From Bacteroidota bacterium (GTDB taxonomy: Bacteria > Bacteroidota > Bacteroidia > Chitinophagales > Chitinophagaceae): DNA of 64,000 nt. A program made the position numbers and the translations under genes. Positions within the stretch are counted from its first letter, which is position 1, and each line of letters starts with the position of its first letter. The notes beneath the pieces are model-generated. The model searched no databases and was not told the DNA's origin. It saw only the letters and a program-made list of their open reading frames with translations. This document shows, piece after piece, positions 15,392-23,168 of this stretch. The DNA lies in NCBI GenBank assembly GCA_020161535.1, contig JAIUNW010000014.1, positions 1 through 64,000 of the forward strand, given 5' to 3'.

Positions 15392-16051
15392 TTAATTCTT
15401 CCTCCCCTGCTTGCTTTCTTCGTAGGTCATTTCACGATAACCTGATTTGGGAATATCAAATTTCGCTATAGGCACCGGGTTGAGGGAAACCTGCGATACC
15501 ACATACCGGATCACCATTTTTCCCTGCATGAGTTCGTATTCAAGCGGCAAGCCTTTGAGGTTGGCAAACTGCGAACTATAGTCGCTGTTTTCTGGAATGA
15601 TCTCGGGTGTGTACCACACGGTGAAGCTGCTGCCGTCTTGCAATTTAGCGACGGCTTTCTGGCAATTGTAACCAGCCAGGGTTTTGGTTTCGCCGGTATT
15701 GCTGAAACTAATGCCTTCGTAGAGGCGGTTACGGTCCTGCCAATCGGCAGCCGTTAGGCGGATCAGGATTTTTTGTCCGCCGACCTCCCGCAACACCACC
15801 GCCGTGCCCGTTTTCGAATCGTGAATAGTAGTAAAATTCGCCAGCGAGCTCGCCATTTCGGTGCGGCTTTGCATGTTCTTGATGTAGACTGTGGTGGTGG
15901 CGCCATCAAATGCGTCGGCCATTTTCGGTTGTGCAGAACCGGTATTCACCACCGCATCGTACACTATGGTTAAGTCGCTCACTTTTTTCTGTGCCTGGGT
16001 GGCAAAGGCGAAACCGGCGACGATCGATATGATTAGAAATACTTTTTTCAT
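15392..16051 (-). CDS. Secreted GLPGLI-like family protein
   Basis: 219 residues with a signal peptide (MKKVFLIISIVAGFAFATQAQ, cleavage after AQA-like site). The body resembles GLPGLI/DUF4412-type periplasmic proteins of Bacteroidota: repeated beta strands, AGYNCQKAVAK, a FTVWYTPEIIPENSDY segment, and FANLKGLPLEYEL, where family members read GLPGLILE. No catalytic motif is known. It precedes nothing on its strand and follows yidC by 71 bases, so it may share the yidC transcript. Confidence 0.7.
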   Translation of the reverse strand: MKKVFLIISIVAGFAFATQAQKKVSDLTIVYDAVVNTGSAQPKMADAFDGATTTVYIKNMQSRTEMASSLANFTTIHDSKTGTAVVLREVGGQKILIRLTAADWQDRNRLYEGISFSNTGETKTLAGYNCQKAVAKLQDGSSFTVWYTPEIIPENSDYSSQFANLKGLPLEYELMQGKMVIRYVVSQVSLNPVPIAKFDIPKSGYREMTYEESKQGRKN

Positions 16052-16122
16052 GATGTGACTGCAGGTTGGTTTTTACCACCGCAGGCATTGATTTAGAGAC
16101 GATAAAATACAGCTTATCGTTG

Positions 16123-17964
16123 TCATTTCCCACCTTTTTGGCGCATCTCCTGCATTTTTTTCTGCGAGGCCTGCATTTCCTCCATCTTCTGCTGCCATTT
16201 CGATTTGGTCTTCGGCTTGTTGCGGTTTTCGGCCAGTTGGGTTACGATTTTTTCGTGGTTGATGATATAGTTCTGGATCACGAATTGCAGGGCCAGGGTG
16301 ATCAGGTTCGACACAGTATAATACCAGGTAAGGGCAGACGGCAGGCGGTTGAAGAAGAACAACATAAATACCGGGAAGAAATACGGCATGTATTTCAGCA
16401 TCGGGTTGTTCTGATCAGGCGTCATGTTCATATTGTACAGCGAAATCGCGAAACTGGTCACCACCGCGGTGATGGTGAACAGCGAAATATGATCGCCAAA
16501 ACCCAGCGGAATACTGAAAGGCAATTGGGCGATCACGTCGTAGGTCGACAAATCCTTCGCCCAAAGAAAACTTTGTCCGCGAAGTGCCACATTCGAGTTG
16601 AAGAAACTATACAACGCAAAGAAGATCGGAATCTGCAACAAGGCGGGAATACATCCACCCAGTGGGTTTACACCGGCTTCGCGGAAAAGTTTCATTTGCT
16701 CCAGGCCAAAGGTTTGCTGGTCGTCACCATATTTTGCTTTGAGCTGGTCGATCTCCGGACGCAATGCTTTCATCTTCGCGCCACTCAGGTAACTGGTGTA
16801 CACCAGCGGTGACGTGATCAAACGAATGAATATGGTTAGCAGGGCGATAACGATGCCATAACTGCTGAAAAATTTCTTGATGAAATCGAACACCGGCATC
16901 ACGATGTACTGGTTGATGGGGCGTACAAAAGAGTAAATGCCTTGGCCGAGGTTGACGATTTTATCCATTTTATCTACGCCGATATTGCGCAGAATTTTAT
17001 AGTCGTTCGGGCCATAATACACTTGCAACGGAATAGTAGCTGCATTGCCACTATTGATTTTTTTCTGGAAGCTCAGTTTGGCTGAGGTAATGAGGGTGCC
17101 GGTGTCTTCAGAAGGTGTTGTCCAGTCCATTTGCGCCGCATCGAATTTGTCTTTGTTTACCACCGTGGTATTGAAGAATTGCTGTTTGATACTGGCCCAG
17201 GAAACTGGCTTCTCAAATTTCTTCTGGTTGCTCGACACCATATTGAAATAGTCGTAGGCACCATCTTCTACCAATACCAGTTGTGATTGCTGCCGCTCGT
17301 AGCGAAGGTCTTTCTCCTGCTTGTGGGCGTCGACATTCCATTGAAAATTAAACTGCTGCTGCGTGAGCAAACTATTGACGCCACTCAGCTTCACATTAAA
17401 ATCAATGAGGTAAGAATTGGGATGAATCACAAATTCATGAACGATCGATTCACCATTGCTGCCATTCAGTTCGTACTGTACAGTTTGGTTACCGGCTGCA
17501 TCGGTTTGCGCGCCCTTGTATTGAAAGAAAAGATCCGAAGCTTGTTTGGATTGATTAGCGGCCACGTTCACCGCATAACTAAAGCGCTCGCTGCCCTGGT
17601 CGACCAGTTGCACCAGGCTGCTATCCCCTTTGCGAAAATGCTTGAGCGAAACATTGGCTGGTTGTCCGCCGCGGGTTGAAAACTTCAGCAACAGCAACTC
17701 GTTCTCTATTGTCTGGAAAGCCTCGATTCCTTTTTCCGCCTTTTCCCAGCCCGAAGCGGTGCTATCAATGGCGTTGTTGCTACTATCAACCGCTTTGGCG
17801 ATTTCATTCTGCAATTTTTTCTTCCCTGCTTCCACCCGGGCAATCGAATCGGCATATTGTTGTTGCTTCACCTGCATTTCGCGGCTGCTCTTCGACGAAA
17901 AAAACAAATAAGCAAACAGCAGCACCCCTAAAAGGACAAAGCCGACGATTGTGTTGCGGTCCAT
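16123..17964 (-). CDS. yidC: Membrane protein insertase YidC
   Basis: YidC/Oxa1 inserts proteins into the inner membrane, alone or with SecYEG. The ATG at 17964 gives MDRNTIVGFVLLGVLLFAYL, the typical start; a frame beginning at 17976 adds four residues. Architecture is the Gram-negative one: TM1 at about 5-22, a large periplasmic beta-sandwich domain (about 60-340), then the conserved five-helix insertase core (FFSSYGIVIALLTIFIRLIT to about 580), with GGCIPALLQIPIFFALYSFF, and a basic, Met-rich C-terminal tail. 613 residues is normal for Bacteroidota. The gene start is 44 bases from inverted repeat A2. Confidence 0.96.
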   Translation of the reverse strand: MDRNTIVGFVLLGVLLFAYLFFSSKSSREMQVKQQQYADSIARVEAGKKKLQNEIAKAVDSSNNAIDSTASGWEKAEKGIEAFQTIENELLLLKFSTRGGQPANVSLKHFRKGDSSLVQLVDQGSERFSYAVNVAANQSKQASDLFFQYKGAQTDAAGNQTVQYELNGSNGESIVHEFVIHPNSYLIDFNVKLSGVNSLLTQQQFNFQWNVDAHKQEKDLRYERQQSQLVLVEDGAYDYFNMVSSNQKKFEKPVSWASIKQQFFNTTVVNKDKFDAAQMDWTTPSEDTGTLITSAKLSFQKKINSGNAATIPLQVYYGPNDYKILRNIGVDKMDKIVNLGQGIYSFVRPINQYIVMPVFDFIKKFFSSYGIVIALLTIFIRLITSPLVYTSYLSGAKMKALRPEIDQLKAKYGDDQQTFGLEQMKLFREAGVNPLGGCIPALLQIPIFFALYSFFNSNVALRGQSFLWAKDLSTYDVIAQLPFSIPLGFGDHISLFTITAVVTSFAISLYNMNMTPDQNNPMLKYMPYFFPVFMLFFFNRLPSALTWYYTVSNLITLALQFVIQNYIINHEKIVTQLAENRNKPKTKSKWQQKMEEMQASQKKMQEMRQKGGK

Positions 17965-18007
17965 TCCTTGCATCAAACTAGATTTAAGCGGGCAAAGATA
18001 AGCTAAA

Positions 18008-18053
18008 GTTTAAGGTTTAAGGTGTAAGGTTTAAGGTTGCTGCCGCGTACGGG
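18008..18053 (+). repeat. Dispersed repeat family A, copy A2 (left inverted repeat of islet)
   Basis: 46 bases: GTTTAAGG, then TTTAAGG, TGTAAGG, TTTAAGG (a 7-base periodic head), then TTGCTGCCGCGTACGGG. The reverse complement of 19063-19109 matches it at 45 of 46 positions, so a transcript across the islet could form a long, nearly perfect stem. Confidence 0.9.
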
Positions 18054-18140
18054 TAGGCGTTGGTTTTGTGGGTGTTTGGTGGGTGGGTTTTGATGGGTTG
18101 GTTTTGTTGGGTTGGGCACGTATTGAAGGGTTTAGGTGGT

Positions 18141-18268
18141 TGATTGAAGGGTTGCGGGGGTTGTTTTGGTGTGAGGGGGTGGTTGCATTGAAGGGTTGCA
18201 GGGGTGTTTTGGTGTGCGGGGGTGTTTGATTGAAGGGTTGCGGGGGTGTTTTGGTGTGAGGGGGTGGA
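18141..18268. repeat. G-rich direct repeat, 3 copies of ~40 bp
   Basis: Copies begin at about 18141, 18187 and 18227, sharing ATTGAAGGGTTGCGGGGGTG and TTTTGGTGTGAGGGGGTGG. With the related GGGTTGGTTTTG-type sequence at 18054-18120 it fills the gap between copy A2 and the four-helix-bundle gene. Confidence 0.85.
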
Positions 18269-18344
18269 TGTTTGGTGCGAGGGGTTGTGTAGAAGGGGTT
18301 AAAACACTGATTTTTTTACTAATGGGCGATGATAGATTTGGGTG

Positions 18345-18746
18345 ATGGCGACTGTGGAGAAATTTGAAGATTTGGCGATTTGGCAGGAGGCTGTTGCGCT
18401 TTTTAAACTTTTGTACTTGTACACCGAGCATCCTGCCTATAGGGAGAATTTTCGTTTGCGCGACCAGATTAGGTCGAGTGCCGGATCAATTGCTGACAAT
18501 ATTGCCGAGGGGTTTGAAAGAGCCGGCAAAGGTGAGTTTTTGCAATCGCTCTATATTGCTAAGGGTGAGGCCGGCGAACTGCGCAGTCAGTTGATTCGAA
18601 GCCGCGAAATTGGGCTCCTTACTGATCAGCAGTTCGAAAAATGTTACGAAATGGTTACCGTTCTTTCCCGCAGAATTTTCCAATTAACTGAATATTTGAA
18701 AAAAACCGACTACAAGGGACTGAAATTCAAAGACCGAAAACCTTGA
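18345..18746 (+). CDS. Four-helix-bundle protein (S23/rRNA intervening-sequence family)
   Basis: 133 residues. FEDLAIWQEAVALFKLLYLY, LRDQIRSSAGSIADNIAEGF, FLQSLYIAKGEAGELRSQL and the final helix are the hallmark segments of the S23-type four-helix-bundle family (TIGR02436). Family members are encoded inside intervening sequences of some 23S rRNA genes and as scattered chromosomal genes; a related fold is the Avd protein of diversity-generating retroelements. The biochemical role is unresolved. ATG at 18345 is chosen; a GTG lies one codon upstream. The stop codon falls within the first downstream tandem-repeat unit, and the whole gene is bracketed by 46-bp inverted repeats. Confidence 0.9.
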   Translation: MATVEKFEDLAIWQEAVALFKLLYLYTEHPAYRENFRLRDQIRSSAGSIADNIAEGFERAGKGEFLQSLYIAKGEAGELRSQLIRSREIGLLTDQQFEKCYEMVTVLSRRIFQLTEYLKKTDYKGLKFKDRKP

Positions 18747-19060
18747 CCGACTAGAAGTAGCCCTTGACTGACTAGAATAAAATCATGTCCAAGGAGAATT
18801 AACCTTGACCGACTAGTGGGAAATCATGGCCGACAGAACGAAACCTTGACCGACTTGAGGGAAATCTTGACCGACTACAAGTGCACTTCAACCACTACTT
18901 GCGATTATAACCAAGCTCAAAAAGCTTGACCAAATACAAAATAATGATCAAGTACAAAAGCCATGTCCAAGGAGAATTAACCTTGACCGACTAAAGCGAA
19001 ATCGTGACCAAATAGAGAAAAATCGTAACCGAATAGAAAAAAGTCTTGACCAACCACAAA
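18741..19060. repeat. Degenerate ~20-21-bp tandem repeats downstream of the four-helix gene
   Basis: Units with core CCTTGACCGACTAGAAGNAA recur through the block, some degraded to CGTGACCAAATAGAGAAA. A 32-base segment starting CATGTCCAAGGAGAATTAAC occurs exactly at 18784-18815 and again at 18962-18993, so a higher-order duplication of about 178 bases overlies the basic unit. No gene is present. Confidence 0.85.
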
Positions 19061-19062
19061 AA

Positions 19063-19109
19063 CCCCGCACGCGGCAGCAACCTTAAACCTTACACCTTAA
19101 ACCTTAAAC
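19063..19109 (-). repeat. Dispersed repeat family A, copy A3 (right inverted repeat of islet)
   Basis: CCCCGCACGCGGCAGCAACC followed by TTAAACCTTACACCTTAAAC...: the inverse of A2 with one mismatch. It ends seven bases before the pyrG stop codon, so the islet fills the whole yidC-pyrG gap. Confidence 0.9.
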
Positions 19110-19116
19110 AACCAGC

Positions 19117-20766
19117 CTATCCTGCAGTTTCCTTCTGCACGCTGCGCTTTTCTTCCTTGCTTTCCACATAGTCTTTGGCGGCTTTGATGAAGTGCACGAA
19201 GATGGGCTGCGGGTTTTCGACGGTGCTTTTCAGTTCGGGGTGGTATTGAACGCCGAAGAAGAAGGGGTGCACGTCGGTGGGCAGTTCAACGATTTCAACC
19301 AGGCCGCTTTCGGGGTTTTTTCCGCTGGCTACCAGGCCGGCCCTTTCAAAATCGTCGAGGTAAAGGTTGTTGAATTCCCAGCGATGGCGATGGCGTTCGC
19401 TGATATGGGTGCTGCCGTAAATGCGATGGGCGAGACTGCCTTCGGTGATCTGGCAGTCGTACGCGCCGAGGCGCATGGTACCGCCTTTGGCTGTAACGGC
19501 CTTCTGGCTTTCCATGAGGTCGATCACGGCGTGGCCGGTGGCTGGATCCATTTCGGTTGAATGGGCATCGCGCCAGTGCAGGATGTTGCGGGCATATTCA
19601 ATCACACTCATCTGCATACCGAGGCAAATGCCAAAGAAAGGCAGCTTGTGCTCACGGGCATACCTAACCGCAATGATCTTTCCTTCAATACCGCGATGTC
19701 CGAAGCCCGGTGCAACCAGCAAGCCGTCGAGGTGATTGAGTTTCTCTTCCACATTTTCTTCGGTGATAAACTCGCTATGCACATTCACCACGTTCACTTT
19801 ACACTCATTCATGGCGCCGGCATGCACAAAGGCTTCGAGGATCGATTTATACGCATCCTGCAACTCGATGTACTTGCCGATCAGGCCGATGGTTACCTTT
19901 GATTTGGGGTATTTTAATTTATCTAAAAATTCTTTCCATTTGCCTAGTTCGGGTTCATTGTACTGGGTGATATTCATCTTGCGCAAGCAGATGAGGTCGA
20001 GCTTTTCGCGCATCATGGCCAGCGGCACTTCGTAAATGGTGGGTGCATCGGCCGCTTCGATCACGGCTTCTTTTTTCACATTGCAGAACAGCGCAATTTT
20101 TCGGCGGATTTCGGGGGAAAGGGGTTCTTCCGTGCGACAAACAATCACATCGGGATGAACACCTTCCTGGCTCAGCATCCGCACACTGTGCTGGGTAGGT
20201 TTTGTTTTCAGTTCTTTGGCCGCGCGCAGGTAAGGGATCAGGGTGAGGTGTACTACCACGCAATCTTCTTCGGGCAGTTCCCATTGCAACTGGCGAACAG
20301 CTTCAATAAAGGGCAGGCTTTCGATATCGCCCACGGTACCGCCGATTTCGGTGATGACAATGTCGTAGCCATCCTGACCGAGCAGCAGCATGCGGCGCTT
20401 GATTTCGTCGGTGATATGCGGTACCACCTGCACGGTTTTACCGAGATAAGCGCCTTCGCGCTCTTTGTTTATAACGGTCTGGTATATGCGCCCAGTGGTA
20501 ACGTTGTTGGATTGAGAAGTGAAAATGCTGAGGAAGCGCTCATAGTGGCCGAGGTCGAGGTCGGTTTCGGCGCCATCTTCCGTTACATAACATTCGCCGT
20601 GCTCATAGGGATTGAGCGTGCCGGGATCCACATTGATATAGGGGTCGAATTTCTGGATCGTGACTTTGAGGCCCCGCGCCTGCAAGAGTTTTCCCAAAGA
20701 AGCTGCAATAATGCCTTTACCGAGCGATGAGGTAACACCGCCTGTTACGAAAATATATTTTGCCAT
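19117..20766 (-). CDS. pyrG: CTP synthase
   Basis: CTP synthase aminates UTP to CTP using glutamine and ATP. The frame extends to 20997, but the family starts MAKYIFVTGGVTSSLGKGI, so the ATG at 20766 is used (549 residues; E. coli 545). The synthetase domain (about 1-270) contains the P-loop-like GGVTSSLGKG and the HHIVVTEIGGTVGDIES-like segment (ITEIGGTVGDIESLPF). The class I glutamine amidotransferase domain (about 295-540) has the nucleophile Cys in PFFGICLGMQ and the His-x-Glu in QYHPE. The upstream 77 in-frame residues overlap the divergent promoter region. Confidence 0.96.
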   Translation of the reverse strand: MAKYIFVTGGVTSSLGKGIIAASLGKLLQARGLKVTIQKFDPYINVDPGTLNPYEHGECYVTEDGAETDLDLGHYERFLSIFTSQSNNVTTGRIYQTVINKEREGAYLGKTVQVVPHITDEIKRRMLLLGQDGYDIVITEIGGTVGDIESLPFIEAVRQLQWELPEEDCVVVHLTLIPYLRAAKELKTKPTQHSVRMLSQEGVHPDVIVCRTEEPLSPEIRRKIALFCNVKKEAVIEAADAPTIYEVPLAMMREKLDLICLRKMNITQYNEPELGKWKEFLDKLKYPKSKVTIGLIGKYIELQDAYKSILEAFVHAGAMNECKVNVVNVHSEFITEENVEEKLNHLDGLLVAPGFGHRGIEGKIIAVRYAREHKLPFFGICLGMQMSVIEYARNILHWRDAHSTEMDPATGHAVIDLMESQKAVTAKGGTMRLGAYDCQITEGSLAHRIYGSTHISERHRHRWEFNNLYLDDFERAGLVASGKNPESGLVEIVELPTDVHPFFFGVQYHPELKSTVENPQPIFVHFIKAAKDYVESKEEKRSVQKETAG

Positions 20767-20876
20767 AAGACGAATTTCTAGCTGTGCCGCGTTAAAAGTC
20801 AGGGATGACCTGCGGATACCGAAGCTGGAATGAAAATCCGGGAGGTCGAGCAAAGATACAATAAAACCATCGACGC

Positions 20877-21866
20877 ATGAAACGCAGCCTGCTATTTTTA
20901 TATCTGCTTCATTCTGTGGTTGTTGCATTGGCAGCACCAGGTTTGACATCGGCCACCCCAAGGGTGAATTCGGCCGCCCCGCGCGGCACCGGCACATTGC
21001 CCGCCTTGGGTCTTTTGCAACCAGCTACCAGGTGCTTGTCGAAGCCGGCAACCTGGGGCTTGTTGAAACCTGCAACAAGGGGTTTGTCGACAGCAACAAC
21101 CAGGGTCTTGTCGACAACAACAACCGTGAGCTTGTTGAATCCAACTGCTGTGGGCTTGTTGAAACCTGCAATGATGGGCTTGCCGACGGTTCCGGCAACC
21201 GGACGTGAATTGGAATTTGAAACGCCTGACGGCGGAAAAGGCCGCGCCTGGGAATGGAAAGCACCGCGGAAGATTAACTATACCCTGATGCTGTTTCACA
21301 ACGCCCGCGGACTCAGCAACGAAATTCGCGAGCAGGCCGAGAAATTGGGCAAGGCATTGGGTATCAATGTGCTGGCGATTGATTTATACGATGGCAAGGC
21401 GGTTACCAACAGCGTTGAAGCCGATAAAATGACCCATTCGGTCGACGAAGACCGGGCCACGGCCATCATTGAAGGGGCATTTACCTACCTGGGCGACCAG
21501 CAGAAAGTATTCACCCTGGGTTGGTCTTTTGGCGGCGGCTGGAGCCTGCAGGCAGCCATCATCGGCGGAAGCCAGGTAGCGGGCTGCATTGTTTTTTACG
21601 GTCCGCTCGAGCGGCAGGTAAAGAAATTACAGTTGTTGCAATGTGATGTGATGGGTTTTTTCGGCAATAAGGACAAATGGCCCAGCCCGGAACAAGTCAA
21701 TGAATTCAACATGAATATGCAGAAAGCCGGGAAGAAGTTGCAGGCAAACCGCTACCCTGCCGCCCATGGCTTTGCCGATCCGGGCAATGATGACGCTGAA
21801 GACAAAGTTTCGGCTGCCGATACTTATATTAAGACCATCAATTTCATCCAGGGTCGGCTAAAATAA
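20877..21866 (+). CDS. Secreted dienelactone-hydrolase-like alpha/beta hydrolase with N-terminal 8-residue repeats
   Basis: 329 residues. Residues 1-20 are a signal peptide. Residues 44-108 are eight imperfect copies of an octapeptide, consensus (R/V)GLLKPAT. The hydrolase domain runs from about 109 to 329 with a dienelactone-hydrolase layout: nucleophile S217 in GWSFGGGW (classical DLH enzymes have Cys here), D266 in FFGNKDKW and H297 in AAHGFADP. The product is probably a periplasmic esterase or lactonase; the substrate is unknown. It is divergent from pyrG with a 110-base gap and is followed by a bidirectional terminator. The repeat region is coded by 24-bp tandem repeats and is not part of the fold. 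Confidence 0.85.
   Translation: MKRSLLFLYLLHSVVVALAAPGLTSATPRVNSAAPRGTGTLPALGLLQPATRCLSKPATWGLLKPATRGLSTATTRVLSTTTTVSLLNPTAVGLLKPAMMGLPTVPATGRELEFETPDGGKGRAWEWKAPRKINYTLMLFHNARGLSNEIREQAEKLGKALGINVLAIDLYDGKAVTNSVEADKMTHSVDEDRATAIIEGAFTYLGDQQKVFTLGWSFGGGWSLQAAIIGGSQVAGCIVFYGPLERQVKKLQLLQCDVMGFFGNKDKWPSPEQVNEFNMNMQKAGKKLQANRYPAAHGFADPGNDDAEDKVSAADTYIKTINFIQGRLK
21006..21197 (+). repeat. 24-bp tandem repeat in coding sequence, about 8 copies
   Basis: DNA units such as GGGCTTGTTGAAACCTGCAA(CAAG) repeat every 24 bases in frame, giving the octapeptide array of the hydrolase N-terminus. Copies differ at both synonymous and non-synonymous positions. Confidence 0.9.
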
Positions 21867-21917
21867 AAACCACAAAACCGCCTGACAGGATCGCCTAAAA
21901 GAACCGCCTAAAATACA

Positions 21918-21946
21918 ATAGGCACCCGGTTAGCCCGGATGCCTAT
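21918..21946. terminator. Bidirectional Rho-independent terminator
   Basis: ATAGGCA (21918-21924) pairs with TGCCTAT (21940-21946), and CCGG (21926-21929) with CCGG (21935-21938), one mismatch between, 5-base loop. T-rich tracts follow on both strands (CTTTTCCTTTT on plus, TGTATTTTA on minus). It would end the hydrolase transcript on plus and the small gene at 21970-22152 on minus. Confidence 0.75.
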
Positions 21947-21969
21947 CTTTTCCTTTTGGTGATTATTGC

Positions 21970-22152
21970 TTATTCGTTTACAACCGCTTTGACCATCGGC
22001 GCGGGCGTTATCGGCGTGGCCTTGATCAATCCGGATTGGTTTCTTTTAATCAAAATGTCTTTTAACTTGTCAGAATTCCCTTTATTAGCATGGATGGCTA
22101 CGATCGCGAGAATTTCTAAAAGCAAAACCCAAATGCTGACGTATTTCTTCAT
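21970..22152 (-). CDS. Small membrane or secreted peptide, unknown
   Basis: 60 residues beginning MKKYVSIWVLLLEILAIVAI, a Lys-Lys start plus hydrophobic segment typical of a signal peptide or anchor, then a polar Lys/Asn/Pro tail. A terminator lies 24 bases past its stop, which favours a real gene on this strand over the overlapping plus-strand frame at 21956. No family is recognised. Confidence 0.45.
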   Translation of the reverse strand: MKKYVSIWVLLLEILAIVAIHANKGNSDKLKDILIKRNQSGLIKATPITPAPMVKAVVNE

Positions 22153-22299
22153 AAACAGGATGGTTTGAACTTGGATATGGGCTTCTGGGTGCGCAAATTA
22201 CAGTAAAGTTTTATACCAGCCAATTAAAGCGAGTGGTTTTACTATCAGTTTAACGCAAAAATGGCCCAAAATAGTATTTTTTTAATCCGTTAATAATAT

Positions 22300-23094
22300 T
22301 CAACCCTTTAGGATTTTCTCGTAACTCGCTGAGATCCCCTTGATTAGCGAGGAACTAAATCCCTGGTGTTCCATTTCGTTCAGTCCGGCGATGGTACAGC
22401 CCTTAGGGGTGGTTACCTTATCGATTTCCTGTTCGGGGTGGGTTCCTTTCCGGAGCAACAATTCAGCAGCTCCTTTAACGGTTTGGGCGGCAATGAGGGT
22501 GGCGGTGGCGGCATCGAAACCAATTTCGATACCTCCCTGGATATTGGCTCTTATATACCGCATCGCATAGGCCGTTCCACAGGCGCCCAACACGGTTGCA
22601 GCATCCATTAGCTTTTCATCGATGAGCGCAACGCGCCCTAATTGGCCGAACAAATCAAAAACCTGGTCCACCTGCTCGGTAGTGGCTTCCTGGTGCGCAA
22701 TACAAGTCATGCTTTCGCGGATAGCGATCGCCGTATTTGGCATGGCCCGGAAGAAGGCGGTTTTCTGGGGGAGTTCCGACAGCAATTCGGCGATGCTAAC
22801 GCCGGTTACCACTGATACAAGTGTTTGCGAAGGTTGAATGCAGGTAGCGATCTCTTTCAGGACTTCTTTTACCTGAAATGGTTTTACAGCCAGCACGATT
22901 ATGTTCGCTCCGCTTGCGGCGGCTTTGTTGTCGGTACTGATACGGATGCCTTTGGCTTGCAATGGTTGCAAGAGGGCGATGTTTCTACGGGTTACGGTTA
23001 TTTGATCTGCTTTGGTGAATCCGCCTGCGAGCAGCCCCTCAGCGATCGAGATACCCAGGTTTCCTCCACCAATGATTGCGATAGACGGACTCAT
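22300..23094 (-). CDS. proC: Pyrroline-5-carboxylate reductase
   Basis: The last step of proline synthesis, reducing pyrroline-5-carboxylate with NAD(P)H. 264 residues, normal length. The Rossmann loop IAIIGGGNLGISIAEGLLAG is at the N-terminus, AVKPFQVKEVL and FFRAMPNTAIAI in the middle, and the family signature near the C-terminus reads VTTPKGCTIAGLNEMEHQG. It is transcribed alone between the small peptide gene and hldD, 74 bases from hldD's stop. Confidence 0.96.
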   Translation of the reverse strand: MSPSIAIIGGGNLGISIAEGLLAGGFTKADQITVTRRNIALLQPLQAKGIRISTDNKAAASGANIIVLAVKPFQVKEVLKEIATCIQPSQTLVSVVTGVSIAELLSELPQKTAFFRAMPNTAIAIRESMTCIAHQEATTEQVDQVFDLFGQLGRVALIDEKLMDAATVLGACGTAYAMRYIRANIQGGIEIGFDAATATLIAAQTVKGAAELLLRKGTHPEQEIDKVTTPKGCTIAGLNEMEHQGFSSSLIKGISASYEKILKG

Positions 23095-23168
23095 TGGTTC
23101 ATTCAGTTAAATAAAATTGCCACTCTTTTTTACGGAAGTGGCAACAATCTGGGTCAAAGATAAGGAAT

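Noticed and set aside
18345..18746. Avd protein of a diversity-generating retroelement
   Set aside because: The fold is related, but no reverse transcriptase, template repeat or variable repeat is in the neighbourhood.
18008..19109. Composite transposon or IS element
   Set aside because: No transposase is encoded, and I see no target-site duplication outside the inverted repeats.
20767..20997. N-terminal extension of pyrG
   Set aside because: Homology begins at the ATG at 20766; the extension would overlap the divergent hydrolase gene.
21956..22168. 70-residue plus-strand frame
   Set aside because: Overlaps the more protein-like minus-strand small gene and lies after the plus-strand terminator.
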